DNA of 64,000 nucleotides. Source: Brevibacillus brevis (GTDB taxonomy: Bacteria > Bacillota > Bacilli > Brevibacillales > Brevibacillaceae). Every line of letters starts with the position of its first letter. Position 1 is the stretch's first letter. The position numbers were made by a program, and so were the translations under genes. A model generated the notes under the pieces. It searched no databases, was not told the DNA's origin, and saw only the letters and a program-made list of their open reading frames with translations. The stretch spans positions 1,385,501 through 1,449,500 of the forward strand of contig NZ_CP030117.1 in NCBI RefSeq assembly GCF_001039275.2, written 5' to 3'. Positions 46,334 through 55,832 of this stretch are shown here, one piece after another.

Positions 46334-46762
46334 ATGAATAAATCACTGCATATTCGGGACTTGTTAAAACGGTTGAACAAGACATTTGGAACAATGGCCA
46401 CAAAAGAACTGTCCCAATATGGTGTGACTGTCCCTCAGCTAATGGTCATTCGAGAAATACATCCTGATCCGAAAACGATCGGTCAGATAAGCAAAGCCGT
46501 GGATTTATCGTACAGCACCGTTTCTGGCATCATAGATCGTTTGGAACGAGAACAGCTCGTAGAACGTGTACGTGATGAGAATGACCGGCGTGTTGTCTGG
46601 ATTCGTAAAACACCGAAGATTTCCGAGCTGTTCGCAAAGGTTGATTTTTTCTCAGAGAACTTTTACAAGCGTATTTTCCATGGATTTTCCGATGAGGATT
46701 TAGACATCATTATTCAGTCGATGGAAACATTGATTGCGAAACTAGAAGAACGAGAAAGTTGA
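46334..46762 (+). CDS. MarR-family transcriptional regulator
   Basis: The 142-residue protein has the MarR winged-helix pattern: LMVIREIHPDPKTIGQISKAVDLSYSTVSGIIDRLEREQLVERVRDENDRRVVWIRKT, where DENDRR is the wing signature. It is the first gene of a four-gene efflux operon and presumably releases its operator upon binding a toxic compound. AAAGGAG precedes the ATG. Confidence 0.92.
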   Translation: MNKSLHIRDLLKRLNKTFGTMATKELSQYGVTVPQLMVIREIHPDPKTIGQISKAVDLSYSTVSGIIDRLEREQLVERVRDENDRRVVWIRKTPKISELFAKVDFFSENFYKRIFHGFSDEDLDIIIQSMETLIAKLEERES

Positions 46763-46771
46763 GGAGAAACC

Positions 46772-47431
46772 ATGAAGCGAAAACTGGTTTTGTATGTCAT
46801 TTTGCTCCTGTTCGTGGCAGGTGGTGGAGGAATCGGTTACTACTATTGGTATCAAGGTGCGCATTATGTGACCACACAAGATGCTCGGATAGCGGGAGAC
46901 ATTTATCGCGTCATGCCAAAAATGACAGGCAAACTGACCGGGCTCGCTGTCAAAGAAGGCGACACCGTTATAGCGGACCAAATCGTAGGGCAGCAAGATA
47001 CAACTAACGTAGCAACGACGATGCTGGAAAACAGCGTGTTGCGTTCTCCTATTACAGGTACCGTGATTAAAACGCAAGCAAAAGAGGGAGAGATTGTTTC
47101 GACAGGGCAATCGGTAGCTCTCGTGATTGACGAAAGCAAATTGTACATCTCCGCCAATTTGGAAGAGACTGAGATCGAACGGTTGAAACTCGGCCAAAAA
47201 GTCGATTTTACGATTGACGCTTACCCAGGTAAGAAATTGGGCGGTCATCTGATGGAGATCGGAAAGGCGACGAATTCTACATTTTCATTGATGCCAGCGG
47301 CCAATACGAGCGGGAACTTCACCAAGGTAACCCAGCGTATCCCGATCAAAATCGCCATAGATGACACAGCAGGTCTGGACCTTGTGGCCGGACTGAACGC
47401 CGAGATCAAAGTGCACGTGAAGGAGATGTAA
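46772..47431 (+). CDS. HlyD/EmrA-type membrane fusion protein (short)
   Basis: The 219-residue protein has one N-terminal membrane anchor (VLYVILLLFVAGGGGIGYYYW) and a biotinyl-lipoyl-like hairpin (IYRVMPKMTGKLTGLAVKEGDTV, LRSPITGTVIKTQAKEGEIV) with a following beta-barrel. The long coiled coil of EmrA is absent, so it is shorter than usual. The gene follows marR by 9 bp. It probably couples to the MFS transporter encoded downstream. Confidence 0.87.
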   Translation: MKRKLVLYVILLLFVAGGGGIGYYYWYQGAHYVTTQDARIAGDIYRVMPKMTGKLTGLAVKEGDTVIADQIVGQQDTTNVATTMLENSVLRSPITGTVIKTQAKEGEIVSTGQSVALVIDESKLYISANLEETEIERLKLGQKVDFTIDAYPGKKLGGHLMEIGKATNSTFSLMPAANTSGNFTKVTQRIPIKIAIDDTAGLDLVAGLNAEIKVHVKEM

Positions 47432-47437
47432 TCAAGC

Positions 47438-48667
47438 ATGAAAAAGACAGCACAATGGAAAACAATCGCTGCAGTCATGGCGGCCGTTTCGCTTATTGCG
47501 TCGGGCTGTAGCGAGACATCTTCTGCATCGCAAACGAGCGAGAATGTCCCTGTCGTGAAGACGTGGAAGGTGACCTCTGCCTCTACGGGCGTCATTGCCA
47601 ATGGTAAGGTGGCAGCATCTGAGGAGATCCAAGTCGTTTCTAAAGTATCTGGAAAAGCAGCGAGCGTGAAGGTAAAAGAAGGTGCAGTCGTCAAGCAAGG
47701 CGATGTTCTGGTCACGCTGGAGGCAGCCGATTATCAGCAACAGATCAATCAGGCACAGGCAGCCATTTCAGGCGCTCAGGCAAAGCTGAGAGATACGAAA
47801 GCAGGTGCACGCAATGAGCAGCTGACGCAGCTTGGAAGTATTGTCACGCAGGCAGAAGCCAGCCTGAAGGTAGTCGAGAGCAACTACAATCGGATGAAAG
47901 CACTGTTTGATGCAGGCGCATTGTCCCAAGCTGAGCTGGAGAAATCTTCGTTGGAATTGGAAAAGGCGCGCACAGGTCTTGAACAAGCGCAAGCCCAATA
48001 CGATCTGGCAAAAGCAGGCCCAACTGCGGACACGGTAGCGGCTCTGCAAGCAGAAGTAAGCCGTTTGGGCTCCAATCTGGAGCTGGCGAAAAGCAATTAT
48101 GACAATACCATTATTCGTGCGCCAATCACAGGTATCGTCGCCAAGCGTTCGGTTGATCCGGGAGAAATGGCAGCAGCCGGGACACCTCTCATGGTGCTAG
48201 TGAATATGGCAGATGTCAAAGTAGAAGCAAGCGTACCGGAAACCCAAATCAACCAAGTGAAGGTCGGTTCTACTGTTGATGTGAAGGTAGGCAGTCTCGG
48301 TGGGAAGGTGCTGAAAGGCACCGTTGAGTTTGTCTCTCCGATTTCGGATACCAACAGCAGTTCTTTCCCAGTCAAAGTGAAGGTAAATAATCAGGACGGC
48401 TTGCTGCGCGCAGGGATGGTAGCAGAGGTCATGCTCCAAGGCCAGGCAACACCAGGAACAAAATTGCCGACGTCAGCCGTGCTGGAAAAGGACAGCAAGC
48501 ATTACGTCTATACCGTAAACGACAACGTTGTACACCAGGTGGAAGTAGCGGTGGAGAACGCAAGCGGCGACTGGACAACTGTCACGAATGGCGTCAAAGA
48601 CAATGATCAAATTGTACTGAACCCGACAGACAAACTGTCCGAGGGCAGTAAGGTGATCGCAAACTAA
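47438..48667 (+). CDS. Lipoprotein efflux adaptor (HlyD/MacA-like periplasmic adaptor family)
   Basis: The 409-residue protein begins with a lipoprotein signal (MKKTAQWKTIAAVMAAVSLIASGC, lipobox Cys at about 24). The adaptor body follows: lipoyl half (GKAASVKVKEGAVVKQGDVLV), a long coiled coil (about 95-205, with QAQAAISGAQAKL and LELEKARTGLEQAQAQY), the second lipoyl half (IIRAPITGIVAKRSVDPGE), beta-barrel and membrane-proximal domains. Such adaptors usually serve ABC or RND pumps; here it lies 6 bp behind a second adaptor and 15 bp before an MFS gene. Confidence 0.9.
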   Translation: MKKTAQWKTIAAVMAAVSLIASGCSETSSASQTSENVPVVKTWKVTSASTGVIANGKVAASEEIQVVSKVSGKAASVKVKEGAVVKQGDVLVTLEAADYQQQINQAQAAISGAQAKLRDTKAGARNEQLTQLGSIVTQAEASLKVVESNYNRMKALFDAGALSQAELEKSSLELEKARTGLEQAQAQYDLAKAGPTADTVAALQAEVSRLGSNLELAKSNYDNTIIRAPITGIVAKRSVDPGEMAAAGTPLMVLVNMADVKVEASVPETQINQVKVGSTVDVKVGSLGGKVLKGTVEFVSPISDTNSSSFPVKVKVNNQDGLLRAGMVAEVMLQGQATPGTKLPTSAVLEKDSKHYVYTVNDNVVHQVEVAVENASGDWTTVTNGVKDNDQIVLNPTDKLSEGSKVIAN

Positions 48668-48682
48668 CGGGGGTGTTGACAC

Positions 48683-50257
48683 ATGGCGGAAGCGGTGGCA
48701 CACCGGGAGGAGAAAGGCGGGAACGGCGGCATGTGGCTGTCTCTTCTCGCCATCCTCTCAGGAACCTTCGTTGCGATTCTGAACAATAGCTTGATTAACG
48801 TTGCCTTGCCTGCCATGGTCAATATTTTTGGTTCGACTACTGAGACCATGCAGTGGGTATTGACCGGATATATGCTGGCAAACGCCGTCATGATTCCCAT
48901 GAGCGGCTCGTTGTCTGCCAAATTCGGGGCGAAAAAAATATTTGTACTCTCCTTATCTGCGTTTACTTTCTCGTCCATTCTGTGTGCCTTGGCGTGGAGT
49001 GACTCTTCGCTGATTGCCTTTCGTGTGGTGCAAGGTGTCAGCGGGGGGATGATCATGCCAATCGGGATGTCGATGATTTATATGATCGTTCCACGTGAAA
49101 AGATCGGAATGGCCTTGGGGATATTCGGGATTGCTTCCATGACTGCCCCGGCGTTGGGCCCGACATTGGGTGGATATCTCATCGAATTTTTAAGCTGGCA
49201 ATTTCTTTTTCTAGTCGGTGTACCCTTTGGTATTTTTGCGGTGATCATGAGTATCGTTCTGCTCAAGGAAACACCGAAAAAACCAGAGTTAAAGTTCGAC
49301 TTTTTGGGAGCATTTCTTGCCATCGTCGGTTTCGGGACGCTGTTGCTCGCTTTAAGTAAAGGGCAAGCAGAGGGCTGGACCTCCTTTTTCATCGTCAGTC
49401 TGTTTTTCATTGCCGTGATGAGCTTGATCCTGTTTGTTTGGGTGGAACTGGGGAAAGAAACTCCGCTGCTCGATCTGCGGCTTTTGAAGATTCCTACCTT
49501 CACTATCAGCATTTTGACTTCGGGCTTCGTCATGATGGGGATGATGGGCGGAATCTTCCTGATGCCGATTTTCCTCCAAAACATTCAGGGATTGACGGCT
49601 ATGGAGTCTGGAATCCTGCTGATGCCGCAATCGATTGCCATGGCGATCATGATGCCAATCAGCGGAAAGCTGATGGATAAATACGGGATTGGACCAATTG
49701 GATTGATCGGCTTGACCATTATGAGCGTCACGACGTTTGAACTGCACAATCTATCTGCTGACAGCATGCACTCGTGGATCGATATGATCTTGACCATTCG
49801 CGGGATTGGAATCGGATTGTGCATGATGACGCTGTCTACCGTAGGGATGAACGCCGTGCCGCGTACAAGTGTGGGGGATGCCTCTCCGCTGTCCAACGTA
49901 TTACGTCAGGTCATGAGCTCGTTTGCCATTGCGATTTTGACAGTGATCATGCAGGCGCGTCAAAATTTCCACATGGCTTCCATCTCTGACAACTTGAATA
50001 CGGATATGGCGACGCAGTTTATCAGTGGTATTTCAGGAATGTATGCACAAGTAGGGGTAGATGCCGCGAGTGCGACAGGGGGAGCCAGTGCGATTTTGTA
50101 CGGAATGATGGCAAAAGAATCGTTGGTCCAAGGCATCGGGGATACTTTCCTCGTCTCAGTGATCCCTATTGTCCTCTCGATTCCACTTCTGTACTTCCTG
50201 CATAAAAAGCCGAAAAAAACGCAACAGGTGCCAGCAACCGAAAAGGCAACAGCCTAA
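48683..50257 (+). CDS. MFS drug efflux transporter, DHA2 (EmrB/QacA) family
   Basis: The 524-residue protein has about 14 membrane segments. Motifs of the DHA2 family are present: LNNSLINVALPAM (helix 1), WVLTGYMLANAVMIPMSGSLSAKFGAKK, RVVQGVSGGMIMP and GPTLGGYLIEFLSWQFLFLVGVPFG. It should export drugs or other amphiphilic compounds using proton motive force. It is the last gene of the marR operon and is followed by a strong terminator. Confidence 0.93.
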   Translation: MAEAVAHREEKGGNGGMWLSLLAILSGTFVAILNNSLINVALPAMVNIFGSTTETMQWVLTGYMLANAVMIPMSGSLSAKFGAKKIFVLSLSAFTFSSILCALAWSDSSLIAFRVVQGVSGGMIMPIGMSMIYMIVPREKIGMALGIFGIASMTAPALGPTLGGYLIEFLSWQFLFLVGVPFGIFAVIMSIVLLKETPKKPELKFDFLGAFLAIVGFGTLLLALSKGQAEGWTSFFIVSLFFIAVMSLILFVWVELGKETPLLDLRLLKIPTFTISILTSGFVMMGMMGGIFLMPIFLQNIQGLTAMESGILLMPQSIAMAIMMPISGKLMDKYGIGPIGLIGLTIMSVTTFELHNLSADSMHSWIDMILTIRGIGIGLCMMTLSTVGMNAVPRTSVGDASPLSNVLRQVMSSFAIAILTVIMQARQNFHMASISDNLNTDMATQFISGISGMYAQVGVDAASATGGASAILYGMMAKESLVQGIGDTFLVSVIPIVLSIPLLYFLHKKPKKTQQVPATEKATA

Positions 50258-50263
50258 TAGCCA

Positions 50264-50314
50264 GGGGCAATTCCGCAAGTCTTAACGAAGACTTTCTAGG
50301 AATTGCCCCCTTTT
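50264..50314 (+). terminator. Intrinsic terminator of the efflux operon
   Basis: GGGGCAATTCC pairs with GGAATTGCCCC, with an inner stem AAGTCTT/AAGACTT, followed by TTTT. Confidence 0.92.
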
Positions 50315-50319
50315 GCCTG

Positions 50320-50460
50320 TTAGGACATCATTTTAAATAACCAGTACAAAATCCGTCCTACGATATAGCCAAGAAGAATTGTCCAGCCAACCTTCGCCCA
50401 AATACTCAGTCCCTTGACGAATTCACGCAAGCTTTTTCGGTTCTCCGGTTGCTTGTTCAA
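50320..50460 (-). CDS. Small single-membrane-segment protein (46 aa)
   Basis: The likely start is TTG 50460, 9 bases after AAAGGAG on the minus strand. The protein has a basic N-terminus (MNKQPENRKSLREFVKG) and one membrane segment (VGWTILLGYIVGRILYWLF). It overlaps the end of the EamA transporter gene by 38 bp in another frame, so it may be translated from the same mRNA. No function can be given. Confidence 0.5.
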   Translation of the reverse strand: MNKQPENRKSLREFVKGLSIWAKVGWTILLGYIVGRILYWLFKMMS

Positions 50461-51367
50461 TGGAGGACACTCCTTTAGCAGGTTGGTTAAAACGAATGAA
50501 CACATAAATGCCGGCGATAATGATCAAGCCACCGATCCATTGGGGAGGCGTTACCACTTCGCCCAAGATAAAGTAAGCGAGAATCGCAGTCCCGATCGGT
50601 TCACCCAAAATTCCCATAGATATCGTCGTCGTATTGAGCCATTTAATGATCCAGTTAAAAATAGAATGTCCAAGCAAGGTCGGGAACAGGGCGAGACAGA
50701 AGAACCATCCCCAATCCGCCGCAGGGTAACCGACGAGCGAATACCCGAGAGCCAGATCATAGGCAACCAGAATCACGCTGGTGGCTGTATAAACGACGAG
50801 TGTGTAGGCAAAGGAGGACAGATGCTGGCGAACGTACTGCCCGACCAGCCAGTAGCCCGTCACGGTGACAGCTCCCATCAATGCGAGGAAATCCCCCCAT
50901 AAAGCCATGCCGCCTACTTGAAAATCTCCCCAGCCAATCACGAAGCTTCCCACAATTGCCAGCAAGCCGCCGGATAGAGCCAGAAATCGAACTTTTTCTC
51001 CAAAAAAGAAATAGCCGCCAATGAATGCAAATAATGGCTGCAACGTAACGAGGACCGTAGAACTGGCTACTGACGTGTAGTTCAGCGATTCAAACCACAA
51101 CAGAAAGTGGCTTGCCAAAAAGGCCCCGGATAAAATACAGAGCAGCCACACTTTTTTGGACATTTTTCCAATCTCTGCGATGGCACCACGATTCCAGAAT
51201 AAAAAAGGAAGCGTTAAGAGAACGGAAAAAATCAGGCGATACGTAGCGATAATCGGAGCAGGTGCATCCGATAGCTTTACAAAGATTGCAGAAGAGGAAA
51301 TGGCGATCACCCCGATTAAGAGAGCCAAATACGGGGGAAATAACGGTTTTTCCAAAGATTGATTCAT
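50423..51367 (-). CDS. EamA (DMT superfamily) transporter
   Basis: The 314-residue protein has ten predicted membrane segments in two EamA repeats (about 15-145 and 160-295), with the typical APIIATYRLIFSVLLTLPF after the first helices and GILGEPIGTAILAYFILGE near the end of the second. These transporters export metabolites or amino acids; the substrate is unknown. AAGAAGGTG precedes the ATG. Confidence 0.9.
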   Translation of the reverse strand: MNQSLEKPLFPPYLALLIGVIAISSSAIFVKLSDAPAPIIATYRLIFSVLLTLPFLFWNRGAIAEIGKMSKKVWLLCILSGAFLASHFLLWFESLNYTSVASSTVLVTLQPLFAFIGGYFFFGEKVRFLALSGGLLAIVGSFVIGWGDFQVGGMALWGDFLALMGAVTVTGYWLVGQYVRQHLSSFAYTLVVYTATSVILVAYDLALGYSLVGYPAADWGWFFCLALFPTLLGHSIFNWIIKWLNTTTISMGILGEPIGTAILAYFILGEVVTPPQWIGGLIIIAGIYVFIRFNQPAKGVSSIEQATGEPKKLA

Positions 51368-51497
51368 TAGTACACCTTCTTATGCGGGTAAGGTCATGGT
51401 TCATTATTGTAATTGTACAGTTGGATTAAAAAATTCACAATGTTATGTGTACCTTGCCACCTGAAAGGTTTCTTTTCAATCCGGTTATCCTACAGGC

Positions 51498-52241
51498 ATG
51501 AGAAACTTACAGGCTATCTTCCGAATCGCTGCCTTCATACTTATCCTCATCTGTATCCCGACGCGAAGCGAGGCATTGCCGCTCACGCCATTTCACATTT
51601 TGATTGATGTTGGTCATGGGGGCGTAGATTCGGGAACTTCTTATGGGGATTTGTACGAAAAGAACATCAATCTGCAAATTGCCAAACAACTGTACCAAAA
51701 GTTGACAGAAGCTGGCTATACGGTGGCCTTGAATCGGAACAAAGATATCGCACTGAGCGATGAGAATCGGTGGTTGGACAACCGATCGAGGCATATTCGG
51801 GATTTGGCACAGAGAAAGAATTTGGCAAAGGAGATCGGTCCCCAAATGTTGCTTAGCCTGCATGTAAACTGGGCGTCTAATCCGCGGCGACGGGGTGCCA
51901 TTCTTTTGTACCAAGATACCGAACAAAGCTATATGCTGGCAGAACTGCTGCAAAACTCGCTGAACAAGCTGACAGGGACGAACAACCAGCCAGTCAGGGG
52001 GAAGACGTACTACATGCTGCGTCACAACTACTGTCCGTCTGTCATCGTGGAGATGGGTTTTATCAGCAATGCACATGACCGCGAAATGTTAACGAATCCC
52101 AAAGCACAAGAAAAAATCGCTCAGGCCATTACAGAAGCCGTGAGCGAGTACGTAAAGCTGTCGGGAAATCTGAAAACGGAGGCTCGTGTGAAGGAGAGCT
52201 GGTGGCGAAAATTAATGGGCAGTTTGCTGGATAAGCTTTGA
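51498..52241 (+). CDS. N-acetylmuramoyl-L-alanine amidase, CwlD-like
   Basis: The 247-residue protein has a signal peptide (LQAIFRIAAFILILICIPTRSEA) and one Amidase_3 domain. The zinc ligands are His in LIDVGHGGVDSG, Glu in YEKNINLQIA and His in LLSLHVNW; the catalytic Glu is in SVIVEMGFISN. It cleaves the stem peptide from muramic acid. Size and layout are close to CwlD, which makes muramic-delta-lactam in spore cortex, but vegetative paralogs look alike. The ribosome binding site is weak. Its 3' end overlaps the convergent deacetylase gene by 30 bp. Confidence 0.88.
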   Translation: MRNLQAIFRIAAFILILICIPTRSEALPLTPFHILIDVGHGGVDSGTSYGDLYEKNINLQIAKQLYQKLTEAGYTVALNRNKDIALSDENRWLDNRSRHIRDLAQRKNLAKEIGPQMLLSLHVNWASNPRRRGAILLYQDTEQSYMLAELLQNSLNKLTGTNNQPVRGKTYYMLRHNYCPSVIVEMGFISNAHDREMLTNPKAQEKIAQAITEAVSEYVKLSGNLKTEARVKESWWRKLMGSLLDKL

Positions 52242-52994
52242 AATGGTTACAAATTCGGCCTCCTTCTGAATTCGCGGGATGTACTGGCGCAGAACGGAGG
52301 CTGTTTTCTTGCCAGGAGGCCCAACATGGCCTATCGCGATACATATCGGATGATTGTGGATTCGCTTGCAGACGAGCTCCATTTGCTTTGTAATATGTGG
52401 GACTGAGTATACGTCATCGAGAAAAATTTGATTCACTGCATGGGGCACGCCCATTTCAGCCGCTATTTTCGCAGCTACGCTTTTATCAGTGGTTTTGCTA
52501 TCCAGGTAAATGAGCCCACGCTCCTTGACGACCTTCATGATGATGCGCATGATTCGCTCGTCAGCCGTTATTTTTGAGCCCATATGGTTGTTCATACCAA
52601 TCGCATGTGGCACATCGTCAATCGCTTTTTCCACACGACTGCGAATCTCATCGTCAGACAGATCAGCCGTAATGGCTCCCGGACCGAGCCAGGAGCGTTT
52701 TCCTTTCATCGGCTCCATCGGCATGTGAACGAGTACATCATGTCCTTTTTGATGGGCGAGCTCGGCATCCTGCTTCGTGCTTGGAAGAAACGGCATGACG
52801 GCAACGGTCAGAGGGACTGGCATCGATAATATTTCCTCCGTCCCTTGCATGTTGTTCCCGAAGTCATCAATGACAAATGCCATCAGCTTTTTGACAGCGG
52901 GTGCGGGGGCTGGATTGGGGTTAGCCGTCACTGGAATCGCCCCAAGGGAAAGAAAAAGCGTGAGCAGGATCGGAATCAATTTCCTCCCATACAT
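52212..52994 (-). CDS. Divergent polysaccharide deacetylase family protein (YibQ-like)
   Basis: The 260-residue protein has a signal peptide (LIPILLTLFLSLGAIPVTA) and a NodB-like fold of the divergent type: KLMAFVIDDFGNNMQG (metal-site Asp pair), LTVAVMPFLPSTK, DVLVHMPMEPM, GMNNHMGSKIT and IAIGHVGPPGK. It probably acts on an envelope polysaccharide. ATG 52994 follows AAGGAAGGTGATC, so the longer open frame is unlikely. The stop lies inside the convergent amidase gene. Confidence 0.87.
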   Translation of the reverse strand: MYGRKLIPILLTLFLSLGAIPVTANPNPAPAPAVKKLMAFVIDDFGNNMQGTEEILSMPVPLTVAVMPFLPSTKQDAELAHQKGHDVLVHMPMEPMKGKRSWLGPGAITADLSDDEIRSRVEKAIDDVPHAIGMNNHMGSKITADERIMRIIMKVVKERGLIYLDSKTTDKSVAAKIAAEMGVPHAVNQIFLDDVYSVPHITKQMELVCKRIHNHPICIAIGHVGPPGKKTASVLRQYIPRIQKEAEFVTISKLIQQTAH

Positions 52995-53135
52995 AAGATC
53001 ACCTTCCTTGTCCATTTTTTTCATAGTCTGTACAATCACCTTGTGCTTTACCCGCCATATCTACAGCTTGGCTTTGATGTTTGCCCTATGTTACGATTAA
53101 AGATAGTAGTTTTGTAACGAGAGGGGTCGAATTCC

Positions 53136-55784
53136 TTGAGTCATTTTGTGTTGATTGATGGAAACAGTGTTGCGAACCGGGCGTTTTATGCGCTCCCTTT
53201 ATTGTCCACATCGGCAGGACTGCATACGAACGCAGTGCTGGGCTTTACGACTATGCTGTTAAAAGTGTTGGAGGAAATGAAGCCAACGCATATCATGGTT
53301 GCTTTTGACGCGGGAAAAGTCGTGTTTCGCCATAGCGAGTATGCAGAGTACAAAGGGGGACGCAGCAAAACTCCGCCGGAGCTGTCTGAACAGTTTCCAC
53401 TGATTCGGGAGCTGTTGGATGCCTTCTCAATCAAACGCTTCGAGCTGGAAGGCTACGAGGCGGATGACATTATCGGTACGTTGACGAAGCAGGCTGATGA
53501 GCAGGCTTGGAAAACGACTGTCATTACCGGAGACAAAGATATGCTCCAGCTCGTGTCTGAGCATGTATCCGTCGCTTTGACGCGCAAGGGTGTCAGCGAA
53601 ATCGAGCTGTACACTCCGCAAGAAATTAACGAAAAGTACGGCCTTAAGCCGCTGCAAATAATTGATCTGAAAGGCTTGATGGGCGATTCGTCCGACAACA
53701 TTCCAGGTGTCCCAGGTGTCGGGGAAAAAACAGCGCTGAAGCTGCTGCACGAATACGGCTCTGTCGAGCAGGTACTGGAAAACATCGATAAAGTCTCGGG
53801 TAAAAAGCTGCAAGAGAACCTGCGTGAGAATGTAGACAAGGCAAACATGAGTAAAGCCTTGGCAACCATTTTGCGTGAAGCGCCTGTGGAGCTGGATGTG
53901 CAAGAGACTGGCTATGAAGGCTATGATGGTGTACCTCTCAGCGAATTCTTTAAAAAGATGGAGTTCAAATCGCTCTTGTCCAAGATCAAAGTGGCACAGC
54001 CAGCAGATGGAAGCGGACAAGCAGACGCCAAGCCGTTTTCATTTGAGATGATTTCAGAGGAAAACAAAGCGGCGTACGAGTCCAAGCTGACTTCTCCAAT
54101 GGCTCTTTACATCGAAATGGATGGGGAAAACTATCACCATGCGCCATTCCTCGGAATTGGACTGGCTGCGGAAGATACGGTGATGTTCGTTCCATGGGAT
54201 GTAGCCAAGGAGTGGAAGGTGCTCTGTGAGTGGCTGGCTGATCCGGCGAAGGAGAAGTGGGTATTTGACGGCAAGCGAGACACGGTAGGACTCGCTTGGC
54301 ATGATTTGGCGATAAAAGGCATCAGCTTTGATGTGTACCTCGCTTCTTACCTGCTGAATGCGGCTGAGAGCAACCCGACCCTGGACAGCATTGCGGCCCA
54401 ATACGCACAGACACGGGTACTGTCAGATGAAGAGGTGTACGGCAAGGGTGCCAAACGTCTTGTTCCTGAAATGGACGTGCTGAGCGAGCATGTGGCACAT
54501 AAAGCGGCGGCCATCTGGCAGAGCGTGCCTGTACTGCGCGAGCAGCTGGCGGAAAACGAAATGGAAAAGCTGCTCGGCGAATTGGAAGCCCCGCTGAGTA
54601 TGGTACTGGCTCTCATGGAAAAGCAAGGCGTGAAGGTAAACAGTGAACGCCTCGTACAAATGGGGGAAGACTTGGACCAAAAGCTCGCGGGTCTGACAGA
54701 TCAGATTTACGAGCTGGCGGGTGGGGCATTCAACATCAACTCGCCGAAGCAATTGGGTGAAATTTTGTTTGACCGCTTGTCTCTGCCTGTACTGAAAAAG
54801 ACCAAAACAGGACCTTCTACCAGTGCAGATGTATTGGAGAAGCTCGCCCCGTACCATCCGATCATCGATGCGATCCTGACCTTCCGTCAGCTCGGCAAGC
54901 TCCGCTCTACGTATATTGAGGGCTTGACCAAGGAAATCCATACGAAGACGAGCAAGGTGCATACGCTTTACAACCAAGCGACTACGGCGACAGGGCGCCT
55001 GTCCAGTACGGACCCGAATCTGCAAAATATCCCGATCCGCATGGAAGAAGGACGCAAGATTCGCGAGGCGTTTATCCCGTCAGAGGACGGCTGGTACATG
55101 CTGGCGGCCGACTATTCCCAGATTGAGCTGCGGATTTTGGCCCACATTTCGCAAGACGAAAATTTGATTGACGCCTTCCAAAAAGGAATGGATATTCATA
55201 CCCGCACCGCTATGGACGTATTTGGTGTGAGTGAGGAAGAAGTGACCTCGCTGATGCGCCGTCAGGCAAAAGCGGTCAACTTCGGGATCGTATATGGCAT
55301 CAGCGACTACGGTCTGTCGCAAAACCTCAATATTACCCGTAAAGAAGCCGGGGACTTCATTGAACGTTACTTTGATGTCTTCTCCGGTGTGAAGCGCTGG
55401 ATGGAGGAGATTGTCCAACAGGCGAAGGCGGATGGCTATGTGACGACCTTGTTGAACCGCCGTCGCTACCTGCCTGATATTCGCAGCAGCAACTTCAACC
55501 TGCGTTCGTTTGCCGAGCGTACTGCGATGAACACGCCGATCCAGGGGACTGCTGCCGATGTGATCAAGCTGGCGATGATTCGCATGCAGGAGGCAATCGA
55601 GGAGAAAGGTCTCGCTAGCCGCATGCTTTTGCAGGTGCACGATGAGCTTGTATTTGAAGTGCCAGAAAATGAGCTGGAAGTCATGCGCAAGCTGGTACCA
55701 GAAGTGATGGAGAGTGCGCTTTCCCTCAATGTGCCACTCAAGGTGGACGTCAGTGACGGACGTACCTGGTACGATGCGAAGTAG
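53136..55784 (+). CDS. polA: DNA polymerase I
   Basis: The 882-residue enzyme has an N-terminal 5' nuclease (about 1-290, FVLIDGNSVANRAFYALP, YKGGRSKTPPEL, LKGLMGDSSDNIPGVPGVGEKTA), a central 3'-5' exonuclease-like domain and the polymerase domain (TGRLSSTDPNLQNIPIR, AADYSQIELRILAHIS, RRQAKAVNFGIVYG, LQVHDELVFEVP). The exonuclease part lacks the DxE metal motif (YIEMDGENYHHAP), as in Geobacillus Pol I, so proofreading is probably absent. The start is TTG 53136 after GAGAGGGG. mutM follows 48 bp downstream, as in B. subtilis. Confidence 0.96.
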   Translation: MSHFVLIDGNSVANRAFYALPLLSTSAGLHTNAVLGFTTMLLKVLEEMKPTHIMVAFDAGKVVFRHSEYAEYKGGRSKTPPELSEQFPLIRELLDAFSIKRFELEGYEADDIIGTLTKQADEQAWKTTVITGDKDMLQLVSEHVSVALTRKGVSEIELYTPQEINEKYGLKPLQIIDLKGLMGDSSDNIPGVPGVGEKTALKLLHEYGSVEQVLENIDKVSGKKLQENLRENVDKANMSKALATILREAPVELDVQETGYEGYDGVPLSEFFKKMEFKSLLSKIKVAQPADGSGQADAKPFSFEMISEENKAAYESKLTSPMALYIEMDGENYHHAPFLGIGLAAEDTVMFVPWDVAKEWKVLCEWLADPAKEKWVFDGKRDTVGLAWHDLAIKGISFDVYLASYLLNAAESNPTLDSIAAQYAQTRVLSDEEVYGKGAKRLVPEMDVLSEHVAHKAAAIWQSVPVLREQLAENEMEKLLGELEAPLSMVLALMEKQGVKVNSERLVQMGEDLDQKLAGLTDQIYELAGGAFNINSPKQLGEILFDRLSLPVLKKTKTGPSTSADVLEKLAPYHPIIDAILTFRQLGKLRSTYIEGLTKEIHTKTSKVHTLYNQATTATGRLSSTDPNLQNIPIRMEEGRKIREAFIPSEDGWYMLAADYSQIELRILAHISQDENLIDAFQKGMDIHTRTAMDVFGVSEEEVTSLMRRQAKAVNFGIVYGISDYGLSQNLNITRKEAGDFIERYFDVFSGVKRWMEEIVQQAKADGYVTTLLNRRRYLPDIRSSNFNLRSFAERTAMNTPIQGTAADVIKLAMIRMQEAIEEKGLASRMLLQVHDELVFEVPENELEVMRKLVPEVMESALSLNVPLKVDVSDGRTWYDAK

Positions 55785-55832
55785 ACATGCCTAGAACATA
55801 AAGATGGATAGACAACAAGAGGAGGAGGGCAC

